In this document: one piece after another, positions 54,067 through 63,735 of the stretch
Position numbering within the stretch: the stretch's first letter is position 1
Layout: each line of letters opens with the position of its first letter
Assembly: GCA_017547145.1 (NCBI GenBank)
Contig: JAFYQJ010000009.1
Coordinates: 1-64,000 of the forward strand
Direction of reading: 5' to 3'
DNA length: 64,000 nt
Source: Paludibacteraceae bacterium
GTDB taxonomy: Bacteria; Bacteroidota; Bacteroidia; Bacteroidales; Paludibacteraceae
Notes under the pieces: model-generated
What the model was told of the DNA's origin: nothing
Database searches by the model: none
What the model saw: the letters and a program-made list of their open reading frames with translations, nothing else
Translations under genes and position numbers: made by a program

Positions 54067-55920
54067 ATGAAAAAATTAATGCAAAAATTGTTGTGTGTTG
54101 TAATGGTTGCTTTTACAACATTCTTTATTGCTTGTGAACCTACATTTAGAGAAAATGTAGATGAAAACGATTCTTCAAGCATCGATTTTTACTCTCCAGA
54201 GTTTAAATTCGTTCTAAAATCTCATCTTTGCTCAAAACAATTGTTAGCACAAGGTTCTGATGGTTCGATGACTTATTTAGACGGAGCAAAAGTATCTGAA
54301 TTAGGACATTGGATGTTGTTAGACAACGTACTATATGGTACAGATACTATTTATGCTACATTCAATCCTGCAAATGATGCGTTGGTAGTAGATTGGGAAA
54401 TAGCAGACCCTGAAGTTTTGGAAATTGTTGCTCAATCTGTAGAAGACAACTATATTGTTGTAAAAGCAAAAAAACTTGGTACTACAACAATTGAAGCTTC
54501 TATCAATAATAAGGCTCGCAAAGTGTCTATCAATACAACTGTTGTAGACGCTTATGCAACAGGTATGAAAGGGTATGATGGTAAAGCTGGTGAAACTGGT
54601 TATCTTGTAGAAAACTATACGATTTTCGTAGAATCAGAAGATGACAATTCTTCAAGAAAGCAACAACGTGTTTGGATGAAAATTGAACAAGTCCCTGGTG
54701 CTGACGAAATGGTAGACGATGGTAATGGTAATAAAGTGCCTGCTTCGAAAGCTCCAGTTATATGGTCTGTTAGCGAAGAAGGTATTGTTGATTTGGATGT
54801 GAGAGGCGAAAGTAATGATACTTGTATAATATTGCCTAAAGCAGAAGGTATGGTTACTGTGTTAGCTACTTGTCAATATCGTACAGTTCAAATCATTACA
54901 ACAGTAAAATCAATGGAAGTGTTTACAGCAATTGATTCTTTGCAATTTACTGATAATGATGGTCAATTGTTTGATAAAATTTGGTTGAGTAGAGGTGCAG
55001 AAGCTTTTGTTAATGTCGCTTGTTTCCCAAGCAATGCATATGCTTCTTACAAAGATGGTTATACATGGGAATCAAAAAATGCAAGTGTAGCTCAAGTTGC
55101 AACAACTGGTAATGCTGGTACTGACGAATTCTCTCGTAAAGTTGTAGGTGTTGCTGCTGGTGATGCTAAAATTGCGGTATCTTTGGGTATTGAAAGCAAA
55201 AAGGTTACACGCGAATTTGATGTGAAAGTTTGTAATGCGGTTACTGCATTGTCTGTCAATGTAGGTGGCTCAACAGATAGACAAGAAGTTTCTGTAAGTA
55301 AAACAAAACAATTTAGTGCAGTAATAGACGATGCAGCGGCGGCAGCAGAATTTGGTTCTTTGTTAAGATGGAAAGTTGAAGCAAATCCGGGTGCTTGGAA
55401 TGCGAGTGATGAAGTGTCTGATTATATGACAATAGATCCAATTACAGGTGTCCTTACAGCTAAAAAAGAAACTCCTGCTCTTAAGAGTTGTTTAGTTTAT
55501 GCAGAATTAGAACATCCTAAATATCCAGGACATCCAACTAATCAAGAAACTGTTAAAAAGGTTTCAAACAAAATTCAATGTGTTGTTATTGCTGATGCAG
55601 TTAGTTTAGTGTTTAATCCAACATCTCTTGTATATACTTATTATCCGGGTGATGATTACACTGAAAATGCAGTGTTTAGTGATGGCTCTGGTAATAATTT
55701 GGTGATAAACGATAGTGAATCAATGGGAGATATTTATAGAACAGCAGGAACTATAAATTGTAGTAATAATTATTATGTAACTTATGGAGCTTATTCGTTC
55801 CGTAGTGGTACAATCACTGTGGTAGATAACGGTGATGGAACTTATACTTATACGTTTAACTTGACTTCGTCTCAAGCTACGCTTACGGGTTCTGCTACTA
55901 TTACACCTACTGTACAATAA
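54067..55920 (+). CDS. BIG2-domain lipoprotein of unknown function
   Basis: A 617-residue lipoprotein (signal to FFIAC, Cys about 23). It holds several Ig-like BIG2 repeats (for example LEIVAQSVEDNYIVVKAKKLGTTTIEASI; YTWESKNASVAQVATT...VVGVAAGDAKIAVSL; YMTIDPITGVLTAKKE), each ending with an A-x-G-D/T strand. The C-terminal 80 residues (YYPGDDYTENAVFSDGSG to the end) form a separate beta domain. Likely surface-anchored. It is a single-gene transcript between its own -7 box and a strong terminator. It shares only the BIG2 fold with the lipoprotein at 16729. Confidence 0.72.
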   Translation: MKKLMQKLLCVVMVAFTTFFIACEPTFRENVDENDSSSIDFYSPEFKFVLKSHLCSKQLLAQGSDGSMTYLDGAKVSELGHWMLLDNVLYGTDTIYATFNPANDALVVDWEIADPEVLEIVAQSVEDNYIVVKAKKLGTTTIEASINNKARKVSINTTVVDAYATGMKGYDGKAGETGYLVENYTIFVESEDDNSSRKQQRVWMKIEQVPGADEMVDDGNGNKVPASKAPVIWSVSEEGIVDLDVRGESNDTCIILPKAEGMVTVLATCQYRTVQIITTVKSMEVFTAIDSLQFTDNDGQLFDKIWLSRGAEAFVNVACFPSNAYASYKDGYTWESKNASVAQVATTGNAGTDEFSRKVVGVAAGDAKIAVSLGIESKKVTREFDVKVCNAVTALSVNVGGSTDRQEVSVSKTKQFSAVIDDAAAAAEFGSLLRWKVEANPGAWNASDEVSDYMTIDPITGVLTAKKETPALKSCLVYAELEHPKYPGHPTNQETVKKVSNKIQCVVIADAVSLVFNPTSLVYTYYPGDDYTENAVFSDGSGNNLVINDSESMGDIYRTAGTINCSNNYYVTYGAYSFRSGTITVVDNGDGTYTYTFNLTSSQATLTGSATITPTVQ

Positions 55921-55941
55921 TTAGAAAAAATATATAAAAAA

Positions 55942-55972
55942 GAAGAGTTGCTTAAGGCAACTCTTCTTTTTT
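55942..55972 (+). terminator. Intrinsic terminator
   Basis: A 10-bp perfect stem (55942-55951 with 55957-55966), five-base loop, then six T. It lies 22 bp past the BIG2 lipoprotein stop. Confidence 0.88.
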
Positions 55973-56012
55973 ATTGTCAAAAATAGTTGTGTGTAGTTTT
56001 TAATAAAATGCG

Positions 56013-56020
56013 TATTTTTG
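56013..56020 (+). promoter_or_regulatory. Bacteroidetes -7 box (TATTTTTG) for the suf operon
   Basis: TAnnTTTG match 21 bp before the sufS ATG at 56042. It overlaps a longer open frame beginning at 56018, so it decides the start. Confidence 0.6.
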
Positions 56021-56041
56021 TATTTTATATATATAGCGAAA

Positions 56042-57259
56042 ATGGATTTTGATGTAGAAAAGAGAAGAGAAGATTTTCCGTTGCTTGCTCGTCAGGTGTA
56101 TGGTCGTCGATTAGTTTATTTAGATAATGCTGCAACTACTCAAAAACCTAATATCGTGTTGAAAACGATAGAAGATGGGTATCGTTTTCGAAATGCAAAT
56201 ATTCATCGAGGTGTTCATCTTTTGAGTCAAGAGGCAACAGAAATGCATGAGGTTGCACGACAACAAGTAGCCTCATTCTTAAATGCAAGTTCGTCCGATG
56301 AAATCATTTTTACCCGTGGTACAACAGAGTCGATAAATCTTGTGGCATTCTCTTTTGGAGAATCGTTTTGCCGAGCGGGTGATGAAATTGTTGTTTCGCA
56401 AATGGAACATCACTCAAATATTGTTCCATGGCAACTTTTAGCGGAGCGAAAAAAATTACGTTTGCGTGTTATTCCTATGGATGATAATGGAGAATTGTTG
56501 TTGGAGGAATATCGAAATATGTTAAATGAGCATACGCGTTTGGTGGCTATTACACATGTTTCAAATGTGCTTGGTACTATAAATCCTATCAAGGAAATAG
56601 TAGAAATTGCTCATAGTGCAGGTGTAAAGGTGTTGGTTGATGGAGCTCAAGCTGTAGCACATCTTCCTGTTGATGTACAAAGTTTGGATGTGGATTTTTA
56701 TGCTTTTTCTGGTCATAAAATTTATGCACCAACAGGCATAGGAGTGTTGTATGGGAAACGCGAATTGTTAGAGAAAATGCCTCCATATCAAGGCGGGGGT
56801 GAAATGATAAAAAAAGTAACATTTGAGCAAACAATATTCAACGAACTACCATATAAATTCGAAGCAGGGACTCCTGATTTTATTTCGTCTACAGCATTGG
56901 CAGAGTCTCTACGTTATGTGTTGAATGTGGGTTGGGAATCTATCATCACCTACGAAGATGAGTTGTTGGATTATGCTACGAAGCGTTTGCTTGAAATTGA
57001 TGGTGTGCGAATATTTGGGAATGCTACTAAAAAAAGTGGAGTCCTATCTTTCCTCGTTCGCGATATTCATCCTTACGATTTGGGTATGATGCTTGATAAA
57101 TTAGGAATTGCACTTCGGACAGGTCATCATTGTGCAGAGCCGTTAATCGATAGGTTGGGTGTGCAGGGAACTATAAGAGCTTCGTTTGCGTTGTATAATA
57201 CAAAAGAAGAAATAGATATTTTTATTAATGCGTTGAAGCGTGTAATTGCATTTTTTTAA
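56042..57259 (+). CDS. sufS: Cysteine desulfurase SufS
   Basis: A 405-residue PLP enzyme that takes sulfur from cysteine for Fe-S cluster assembly. [13 protein letters not shown] is the N-terminal substrate loop; Lys226 in [13 protein letters not shown] binds PLP; Cys364 in RTGHHCAEP is the persulfide cysteine; [12 protein letters not shown] binds the cofactor phosphate. The short RxGHHCA loop is the type II (SufS) form. sufE/sufU is not adjacent, so the sulfur acceptor must be encoded elsewhere. First gene of the suf operon; sufB is 2 bp later. Confidence 0.94.
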   Translation: MDFDVEKRREDFPLLARQVYGRRLVYLDNAATTQKPNIVLKTIEDGYRFRNANIHRGVHLLSQEATEMHEVARQQVASFLNASSSDEIIFTRGTTESINLVAFSFGESFCRAGDEIVVSQMEHHSNIVPWQLLAERKKLRLRVIPMDDNGELLLEEYRNMLNEHTRLVAITHVSNVLGTINPIKEIVEIAHSAGVKVLVDGAQAVAHLPVDVQSLDVDFYAFSGHKIYAPTGIGVLYGKRELLEKMPPYQGGGEMIKKVTFEQTIFNELPYKFEAGTPDFISSTALAESLRYVLNVGWESIITYEDELLDYATKRLLEIDGVRIFGNATKKSGVLSFLVRDIHPYDLGMMLDKLGIALRTGHHCAEPLIDRLGVQGTIRASFALYNTKEEIDIFINALKRVIAFF

Positions 57260-57261
57260 AA

Positions 57262-58689
57262 ATGGATTTTAAGAATATTACAGAAAAAGATTATAAATAT
57301 GGTTTCTCAACAGATATAGAAACCGAGACAATACCAAAAGGTTTAAATGAAGATATTGTTCGTTTGATTTCTGCTAAAAAAAATGAGCCTGAATGGTTGC
57401 TTGATTTTAGATTGAAATCTTTTCGACATTGGTTGATGCTTGATATGCCAACGTGGGCTCATTTGGATATTCCTGAAATAGATTATCAAAATATAGCTTA
57501 TTATGCTGCACCTCGAAAAAATACTCCAAAATCGTTGGACGAGGTAGACCCCGAATTGATTAAAACTTTCGAGAAACTTGGTATACCACTCGAAGAGCAA
57601 AAAGCATTGTCGGGAGTAGCTATTGATGCTGTAATGGACAGTGTAAGTGTAAAGACGACATTTCGTGAGACACTAGCTGAAAAAGGAATTATATTTTGTT
57701 CGATAAGTGAAGCTGTAAAAGATTATCCTGATTTGGTAAGAGAATATTTAGGATCGGTAGTTCCTTATGCTGATAACTTTTTTGCAGCATTGAATAGTGC
57801 TGTTTTTTCGGATGGCTCTTTTGTATATATACCGAAAGGAGTTCGTTGCCCAATGGAATTATCAACTTATTTCCGTATCAACGCAGCTCAAACAGGTCAA
57901 TTTGAGCGTACGCTTATTGTTTGTGATGACGATTCATATGTTTCTTATCTTGAGGGTTGTACGGCACCAATGCGTGACGAAAATCAGTTGCACGCTGCTA
58001 TAGTAGAAATTGTTGTGATGAACAATGCGGAAGTGAAATACTCTACGGTTCAGAATTGGTATCCTGGTGATAAAGAAGGCAAGGGTGGCATTTATAACTT
58101 TGTTACAAAACGTGCGATTTGCAAGGGTAATAACTCCAAGATATCATGGACTCAAGTAGAGACGGGTTCAGCTATTACATGGAAATATCCAAGTTGTATT
58201 TTAAAAGGAGATAATAGTGTTGGAGAATTTTATTCAGTTGCTGTAACAAACAATTATCAGCAAGCTGATACGGGTACTAAAATGATTCATTTAGGTCGTA
58301 ATTCACGAAGTCATATTGTATCAAAAGGTATCTCGGCGGGAAAAAGTCAAAATTCATATCGTGGTTTAGTAAAAGTTGCAAAAAATGCCGATGGTGTTCG
58401 TAATTTTTCGCAATGCGATAGTTTGTTGCTAGGTGATAAATGTGGAGCACATACATTTCCTTTTATGGATATTCAAAATGATTCTGCTATTGTTGAACAC
58501 GAAGCAACTACAAGTAAAATTAGTGAGGATCAACTTTTTTATTGTAATCAACGAGGAATTGGTACCGAAGATGCAATAGGTTTAATTGTTAATGGTTATG
58601 CAAAAGAGGTACTTAATAAATTGCCAATGGAGTTTGCTGTAGAGGCACAAAAACTTTTACAGATTTCTTTAGAAAATAGTGTGGGGTAG
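57262..58689 (+). CDS. sufB: Fe-S assembly scaffold SufB
   Basis: A 475-residue scaffold subunit of SufBCD. Helical N-terminus (about 1-150) and a right-handed beta-helix (about 155-420; [76 protein letters not shown]). The cluster-ligand region includes [19 protein letters not shown]. Length matches the family. It lies between sufS and pnuC. Confidence 0.95.
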   Translation: MDFKNITEKDYKYGFSTDIETETIPKGLNEDIVRLISAKKNEPEWLLDFRLKSFRHWLMLDMPTWAHLDIPEIDYQNIAYYAAPRKNTPKSLDEVDPELIKTFEKLGIPLEEQKALSGVAIDAVMDSVSVKTTFRETLAEKGIIFCSISEAVKDYPDLVREYLGSVVPYADNFFAALNSAVFSDGSFVYIPKGVRCPMELSTYFRINAAQTGQFERTLIVCDDDSYVSYLEGCTAPMRDENQLHAAIVEIVVMNNAEVKYSTVQNWYPGDKEGKGGIYNFVTKRAICKGNNSKISWTQVETGSAITWKYPSCILKGDNSVGEFYSVAVTNNYQQADTGTKMIHLGRNSRSHIVSKGISAGKSQNSYRGLVKVAKNADGVRNFSQCDSLLLGDKCGAHTFPFMDIQNDSAIVEHEATTSKISEDQLFYCNQRGIGTEDAIGLIVNGYAKEVLNKLPMEFAVEAQKLLQISLENSVG

Positions 58690-58699
58690 TTTTTAGAGA

Positions 58700-59356
58700 A
58701 TGTCTTTTTTCAATATAAATAATGTGATTTTTACCATTTTGGGTTACGACTTAAGTAGCTTGGAGTTGCTTGGATTTATAACGGGAATTGTTGCTATTTA
58801 TTTAGCTAGTTGTGGGAGGGTATTGAATTTTGTTGTTGGTTTATTAAATTGTATTATTTATTTCGCTATTTTCTTCCAAGCCAACCTTTATTCAATGATG
58901 TTGTTACAATTGATTTTTGTGGGGATAAATGTTTATGGGATTTTAAAATGGACAATGCCTATTTCGAATGATAATAAAATAGAAAAAATAAAAATAACAA
59001 AACTATCACCTTTTTATTGTGTTTTGGGAATAGTATTGACAATATTAGCAGGATTTGTTTGGGGAGGTTGTGTTGTTTATTTGGAGCAAAAGATGCCCGG
59101 ATATATTCAAAAGCCCGTATATCCGTTGTTAGACGCAATGCTTTTGATGGGCAATATTTTTGGACAGTTGCTACTCGCAATGAAAAAAATAGAAAACTGG
59201 TATGTTTGGATTGTTGTCAATGTACTTAGTGTTGTTTTATGGGCGGTTTTGGATATGAAATTGACGGCTATTTTGTATTTTGTGTATCTTGTAATAGCAA
59301 TAGATGCATTGAGAAAATGGAATAGACAAATGATTTTAGAAAATAATAAAAATTAA
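58700..59356 (+). CDS. pnuC: PnuC-family nicotinamide riboside transporter
   Basis: A 218-residue inner-membrane protein with about seven helices. The ELLGFITGIVAIYLASCGRVLNFVVGLLN start, VGINVYGILKW and KKIENWYVWIVVNVLSVVLWAVLDM carry the PnuC pattern in which Trp and Asn residues line the nicotinamide riboside site. An NR kinase is not adjacent. It is inserted between sufB and sufC with 10- and 6-bp gaps and no terminator, so it is co-transcribed with suf. Confidence 0.85.
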   Translation: MSFFNINNVIFTILGYDLSSLELLGFITGIVAIYLASCGRVLNFVVGLLNCIIYFAIFFQANLYSMMLLQLIFVGINVYGILKWTMPISNDNKIEKIKITKLSPFYCVLGIVLTILAGFVWGGCVVYLEQKMPGYIQKPVYPLLDAMLLMGNIFGQLLLAMKKIENWYVWIVVNVLSVVLWAVLDMKLTAILYFVYLVIAIDALRKWNRQMILENNKN

Positions 59357-59362
59357 ATATAT

Positions 59363-60118
59363 ATGCTTGAAATTAGAGATTTGCATGCCGAAATAAATGG
59401 GAAAGAGATACTTAAAGGTGTTAATTTAACTATAAACAAAGGAGAAGTACATGCTTTGATGGGACCAAATGGTGCAGGGAAATCGACATTGTCTTCTGTA
59501 CTTACAGGACATCCTGCTTACAAAGTAACAAAGGGAACTATTTTTTTTAATGGAAAAGATTTGTTGCAATTGACTCCAGAGGAGCGTGCTAGCGAAGGTG
59601 TATTTTTGAGTTTTCAATATCCCGTTGAAATACCAGGAGTTAGTATGGTGAATTTTATGCGAACAGCTATCAATGAGCAACGAAAATATCGAGGCGAAGT
59701 ACCTCTGTCGGCTTCTGATTTTTTGCGTTTGATGCGTGAGAAAAAAGAGTTTGTAGAGATGGATAGTAAGTTAACTAATCGCTCGGTGAATGAAGGATTT
59801 TCGGGTGGAGAAAAAAAACGTAACGAGATATTTCAAATGGCGATGTTGGAACCCAAATTATCGATATTAGACGAAACAGATTCTGGTTTAGATATTGATG
59901 CCTTGCGAATTGTAGCATCGGGCGTTAATAAATTGAAAACAAAAGAAAATGCGAGCATTGTGATAACTCATTACCAACGCTTATTGGATTATATTGTGCC
60001 TGATTATGTACATATCTTGTTTAATGGAAAAATTGTAAAGACAGGTACTAAAGAGTTAGCTTTAGAGTTAGAAGAGAAGGGTTACGATTGGATAAAAAAA
60101 GAATTAGTTATAGAATGA
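59363..60118 (+). CDS. sufC: Fe-S assembly ATPase SufC
   Basis: A 251-residue ABC ATPase. Walker A is [11 protein letters not shown], signature [13 protein letters not shown], Walker [18 protein letters not shown]-loop [11 protein letters not shown]. The sequence [10 protein letters not shown] is the SufC-specific signature. It drives conformational change of SufB-SufD. Its TGA overlaps the sufD ATG (ATGA, 60115-60118). Confidence 0.96.
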   Translation: MLEIRDLHAEINGKEILKGVNLTINKGEVHALMGPNGAGKSTLSSVLTGHPAYKVTKGTIFFNGKDLLQLTPEERASEGVFLSFQYPVEIPGVSMVNFMRTAINEQRKYRGEVPLSASDFLRLMREKKEFVEMDSKLTNRSVNEGFSGGEKKRNEIFQMAMLEPKLSILDETDSGLDIDALRIVASGVNKLKTKENASIVITHYQRLLDYIVPDYVHILFNGKIVKTGTKELALELEEKGYDWIKKELVIE

Positions 60119-61452
60119 AAAATAATCAATTTCTTTCTTTTTTTGAGGAATATAAATCGCAAATTGAGAAGAATTCTAATGCGATTTTAAATTCTTTTCG
60201 TGACGAGGCTTTTAGGGCATTTTCTCGGTTAGGATTTTCATCGAAGGATGCTGATTATTATCGTTTTATAGATTTACCGACGTTGTTTAATGCTGATTAC
60301 GGTGTTAATGTGAATTGTTTGCAGCCTACCTTTAATCCTTACCAAAAATTTCATTGTGATGTACCAGGTATTAACTCATGGCTTTACTATGTAGTGAATG
60401 ATATTTTTGTGGATCCTTTGACTTCGGATTTGCCCGAGGGCGTTATAATTTGTGGACTTAAACAAGCAGCTGAACGTTGTCCTGAATTGCTGAAACAGTA
60501 TTATGGTAAATCGGTAAAAATGGAAAATGATGGCGTACTTGCTTTTAATATGTCTTTTGCTCAAGATGGATTTTTTATGTACATACCAGAGGGTGTTGTT
60601 GTTGAAAAACCAATTCAGTTAGTAAATATTCTAACTGGCAATCGTCCTTTGTTGGCTACTACGCATAATGTGATAATTCTCGAAAAAGGTGCAAAAGCAA
60701 ATTTAGTGGTTTGTGATCATTCTTTGGATAAACATGTTGATTTGTTGGCGAATAGGATTACGGAAGTGTTTGTTGCGGAGGGTGTTGAATATGATCATTA
60801 TAAAGTAGAAAGTACAACGCCTTCTACAAAAAATATTTCTACGTTGCTGATGAATCAAGCGGAAAAATCGAGTGTGGTTACAAATATAATAACCTTGCAT
60901 AATGGAATTACGAGAAATAATATTGAAGTAAATCTTTGTGGAGAAGATGCTAAAACTACACTTTCTGGAATGTTTATTGGTGGCGAAAATCAATATTCCG
61001 ATAATGCAACATCTATTTCGCATTATGCTCCTCGATGTACAAGTAAAGAGTTGTTTAAGTATATTTTAGAAGATAATTCAAAAGGGAATTTCTTGGGACG
61101 TATACATGTGGCAGAAGGAGCTTTAAAAACTGAAGCATACCAAACAAATCGTAATATTTGTTTGACAAAGAATGCACGTATGTATACCAAGCCTCAATTA
61201 GAGATTTATAACGACGATGTTAAATGTAGTCATGGAGCTACAGTAGGGCAACTTGATGATAATGCTATGTTTTATATGCGTTCACGTGGTATCCCCGAAA
61301 AAGAGGCTCGTCTATTACTGATGTCTGCTTTTGCAACTGATGTGTTGGATAATATAAGAATTGAAAGTTTAAAAGATAGAATTCGCTTGTTGGTAGATAA
61401 GCGATTGCGGGGAAATGGTTCGCATTGCGAAGGGTGTGTTATCTGTAAATAA
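60115..61452 (+). CDS. sufD: Fe-S assembly scaffold SufD
   Basis: A 445-residue SufB paralogue. It has a variable N-terminal helical part (1-90) and a beta-helix (about 150-385; [93 protein letters not shown]), with the conserved His in SHGATVG. It ends ...[13 protein letters not shown] at 60088 is in frame, but the ATG at 60115 in the ATGA overlap is the start. Last gene of the suf operon. Confidence 0.94.
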   Translation: MKNNQFLSFFEEYKSQIEKNSNAILNSFRDEAFRAFSRLGFSSKDADYYRFIDLPTLFNADYGVNVNCLQPTFNPYQKFHCDVPGINSWLYYVVNDIFVDPLTSDLPEGVIICGLKQAAERCPELLKQYYGKSVKMENDGVLAFNMSFAQDGFFMYIPEGVVVEKPIQLVNILTGNRPLLATTHNVIILEKGAKANLVVCDHSLDKHVDLLANRITEVFVAEGVEYDHYKVESTTPSTKNISTLLMNQAEKSSVVTNIITLHNGITRNNIEVNLCGEDAKTTLSGMFIGGENQYSDNATSISHYAPRCTSKELFKYILEDNSKGNFLGRIHVAEGALKTEAYQTNRNICLTKNARMYTKPQLEIYNDDVKCSHGATVGQLDDNAMFYMRSRGIPEKEARLLLMSAFATDVLDNIRIESLKDRIRLLVDKRLRGNGSHCEGCVICK

Positions 61453-61463
61453 AAAAAGGTTGA

Positions 61464-61559
61464 GATACATTTAGGCGATGGATTAAGAAAGACCAACTAC
61501 TCAACCCTGCGGCTGTACGCTATATCTGTGAGAAGTATGTAATTGAGGTGAGAGAATAA
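61464..61559 (+). pseudogene. Short coding remnant after sufD
   Basis: After an in-frame TGA (61461-61463), 31 codons read DTFRRWIKKDQLLNPAAVR and YICEKYVIEVRE to a TAA. There is no start codon. The text is protein-like and differs from its neighbours, so it looks like the 3' end of a lost gene. Family not recognised. Confidence 0.3.
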
Positions 61560-61563
61560 AAAA

Positions 61564-61591
61564 GGATAGCAACATGCTATCCCTTTTTTTA
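61564..61591. terminator. Bidirectional terminator between sufD and the LRR gene
   Basis: Perfect 8-bp stem (61564-61571 with 61575-61582) with a three-base loop, A-rich before and T-rich after. It can end both the suf transcript (+) and the LRR transcript (-). Confidence 0.8.
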
Positions 61592-61607
61592 TTGTTCATT
61601 CCCTTTC

Positions 61608-62258
61608 TCAATCCCTCTCTACTAAAAGATTCTCAAGACCTTCCAATCCTTCCATAGCCAAGAATTTATCCTTTGATCCTTTCGGTATAAGTAGTTCTTT
61701 TAGAGAATCACATTCTAAGAAAGCCGAACTTCCAATCCACGTTACACTTTCAGGAATAACTAGAGAGGTAAGCCCTGAACATCCATAGAAAGCAGAACCT
61801 TCTATACTCGTAACACTATCAGGGATAACTATTGAAGTAAGACCTGTACAACCTAAGAAAGCATAATCTCCTATACTAGTCACACTATCAGGAATAACTA
61901 TTGAAGTAAGACCTGTACATTCACGGAAGCTAGATTCACCTATACTCGTAACACTATCAGGAATGACTATCGAGGTAAGACCTGTACAACCATAGAAAGC
62001 ATAATCTCCTATACTAGTCACACTATCAGGAATAACGATTGATGTAAGACCTGTACATTCACGGAAGCTAGATTCACCTATACTCGTAACACTATCAGGA
62101 ATAACTATCGAGGTAAGACCTGTACAATCTTCAAAAGCATTATCTTCTATATGCTCCACTCCTTCTAAAATTGTAATTTCAGTTGCTTCTTTAGGACATT
62201 TTATTAACGTCTTTTTATCATCGGAGTATTTTACTCCATCTGTATGTATGTAGCTCAT
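61608..62258 (-). CDS. BspA-like leucine-rich-repeat protein
   Basis: A 216-residue protein made almost wholly of 23-residue LRR_5 repeats of the form TGLTSIVIPDSVTSIG-x6-C. There are about seven repeats from residue 45 to 200. No signal peptide or sorting domain is seen, so localisation is uncertain. Two adjacent repeats are copied as a 138-bp unit nearly identical at DNA level. Family members bind host or bacterial surface proteins, but this protein may act in the cytoplasm. It is a single-gene unit. Confidence 0.82.
   Translation of the reverse strand: MSYIHTDGVKYSDDKKTLIKCPKEATEITILEGVEHIEDNAFEDCTGLTSIVIPDSVTSIGESSFRECTGLTSIVIPDSVTSIGDYAFYGCTGLTSIVIPDSVTSIGESSFRECTGLTSIVIPDSVTSIGDYAFLGCTGLTSIVIPDSVTSIEGSAFYGCSGLTSLVIPESVTWIGSSAFLECDSLKELLIPKGSKDKFLAMEGLEGLENLLVERD
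61911..62114 (-). repeat. 138-bp tandem duplication inside the LRR gene
   Basis: The block starting at 61911 recurs at 62049 (offset 138 bp = two 23-codon repeats), with only scattered single-base differences. The near identity contrasts with the flanking repeats, so the duplication is recent. Confidence 0.7.
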
Positions 62259-62414
62259 AGTTTGTAATTTTTCTTTGAGTGTAAAAATAGAAATTTTCTT
62301 TTACTAACGGATTAAATGAAATTGTAAAAATTATTTTCTAGAAAACATTTTAGGAGTGATAAAAATAATGTACCTTTCGAAAGTTTATTTCTCTCTAACC
62401 AATAAGAAACATAT

Positions 62415-63020
62415 ATGAAACTTACGATTCAGAAATCATCAGTCTTTGTCGCAATAGCGATGACCATCTATACTTTGTTAAGGATAATAGCAAGAACTTC
62501 TTTTTTTAGAGATTTAATAGAATTTAGTTCAAGAGAGGCAATATGGTACTCTTGCGAAGCTTTGTTACTATTTAGTATCATAGTTTTTGGCATATCATTG
62601 TTTATTAATCGCAAACAAATCCCTCTTTTATCTAAGTCCTTAAAAATTCAAGCTCTTGTTATTGGTTTGTTCTTAACTTTTGAGATAATATATAATTGGG
62701 TATCCTCCTTTCTACATTATTATTATACAAATACTATTATTATTCTTCTTTTCATTACAATATGGTTCTGGCAGTTTGCATTTATTACTCCCCCAAAACT
62801 CTTCCCTTCTAAATACCTTGGAAAAACAAGTTTAGTAATTTCAATAACTATTGGTATCGTGTTATTATTGATGCTAACATCGTTTATCCATGTTTTATTT
62901 ACTGGACATGTAATTGGTTTCGGCTTGACCTATCTTATTAATTGGATAACAGTAATCACTTTTTGTCTTTTCTTTGGAATGTATCTGCTTGATATTTATA
63001 AAAATAAACGGAAAGACTAG
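62415..63020 (+). CDS. Integral membrane protein of unknown function
   Basis: A 201-residue protein with about six predicted helices (10-28, 45-63, 75-95, 103-123, 135-157, 165-190), short loops and a basic C-terminal tail (KNKRKD). No transporter or enzyme motif is seen. A near -7 box (TACCTTTC) lies at about 62371-62378 and a strong terminator at 63160-63191. A single-gene unit. Confidence 0.65.
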   Translation: MKLTIQKSSVFVAIAMTIYTLLRIIARTSFFRDLIEFSSREAIWYSCEALLLFSIIVFGISLFINRKQIPLLSKSLKIQALVIGLFLTFEIIYNWVSSFLHYYYTNTIIILLFITIWFWQFAFITPPKLFPSKYLGKTSLVISITIGIVLLLMLTSFIHVLFTGHVIGFGLTYLINWITVITFCLFFGMYLLDIYKNKRKD

Positions 63021-63299
63021 CAAACCAAATAGAACAAACTCACAAATAGAACTCTAACTTAAATTTTTCAAACAACATAGCAATGAATCGCTATGACTAG
63101 CAATAACTAGCAATGAGTTGCAAAGACACTTAACGCAAATTTTCACCATCGTATTTTTGTCCGTGTTTCCTAGTGAAGCACGGATTTTTTTGACTAATTA
63201 TTAACTCAAAATACTATGGAAAAATTAAAACCGCAGTAATTCTCTGCTAAAGGTTTCTCGCTGAAAATAAGCAATAAATTAGATGCTGATAAGCCTTTT
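63021..63299 (+). other. Intergenic region with short repeats and a gene remnant
   Basis: 279 bp. TAGCAATGA-type 9-mers occur at 63078, 63098 and 63108. A terminator lies at 63160-63191. At 63216 the codons MEKLKPQ are followed by TAA (63237-63239) and, in the same frame, FSAKGFSLKISNKLDADKPF, which looks like a broken gene start that runs into the antisense of rpiB. Confidence 0.35.
63160..63191 (+). terminator. Intrinsic terminator after the membrane-protein gene
   Basis: A 10-bp stem (63160-63169 with 63175-63184, one U-G pair), five-base loop, then seven T. Confidence 0.8.
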
Positions 63300-63731
63300 T
63301 TATTTACATGGTATTTTATTGATTCTCCCTTGATGGCGTCCTCCTTCGAAATCGGTTGTTAGAAATGTTTTTACAAGTTCTAATGCCTTTTCTTGAGGTA
63401 TGAATCGTGCAGGTACAGCTAAAATGTTTGCGTTGTTGTGCTGTCTGGCAAGAGCGGCAAGTTCTGTTTCCCAACACAATGCCGAACGAATGCCTTGATG
63501 CTTATTGACAGTCATATTAATACCATTCCCGCTACCACAAATTGCAATTCCAAACACACAAGCACCTGTTTCTACTGCATCTGCTAGAGGGTGTGCGTAG
63601 TCGGGATAGTCACAACTTGCAGTAGAATTTGTACCAAAATCGGTAACTTCAAAATTGTTTTCGTTTAGCCAGTTTATCAAAAATTGTTTCAATTCAAAAC
63701 CAGCATGATCTGATGCAATTCCTATTTTCAT
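63300..63731 (-). CDS. rpiB: Ribose-5-phosphate isomerase B
   Basis: A 143-residue isomerase interconverting ribose-5-phosphate and ribulose-5-phosphate. KIGIASDHAGFELKQFL has the N-terminal Asp-His site, CDYPDYAHPLADAV is the family signature, GIAICGSGNGI holds the catalytic Cys, and HNNANILAVPARFI follows. A frame continuing upstream to 63743 would overlap thiL, so the ATG at 63731 is chosen, 4 bp after the thiL stop. Confidence 0.93.
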   Translation of the reverse strand: MKIGIASDHAGFELKQFLINWLNENNFEVTDFGTNSTASCDYPDYAHPLADAVETGACVFGIAICGSGNGINMTVNKHQGIRSALCWETELAALARQHNNANILAVPARFIPQEKALELVKTFLTTDFEGGRHQGRINKIPCK

Positions 63732-63735
63732 AATA

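Noticed and set aside
61608..62258. CRISPR-like or non-coding tandem repeat
   Set aside because: The repeat is 69 bp, has no unique spacers, and translates into a regular 23-residue LRR.
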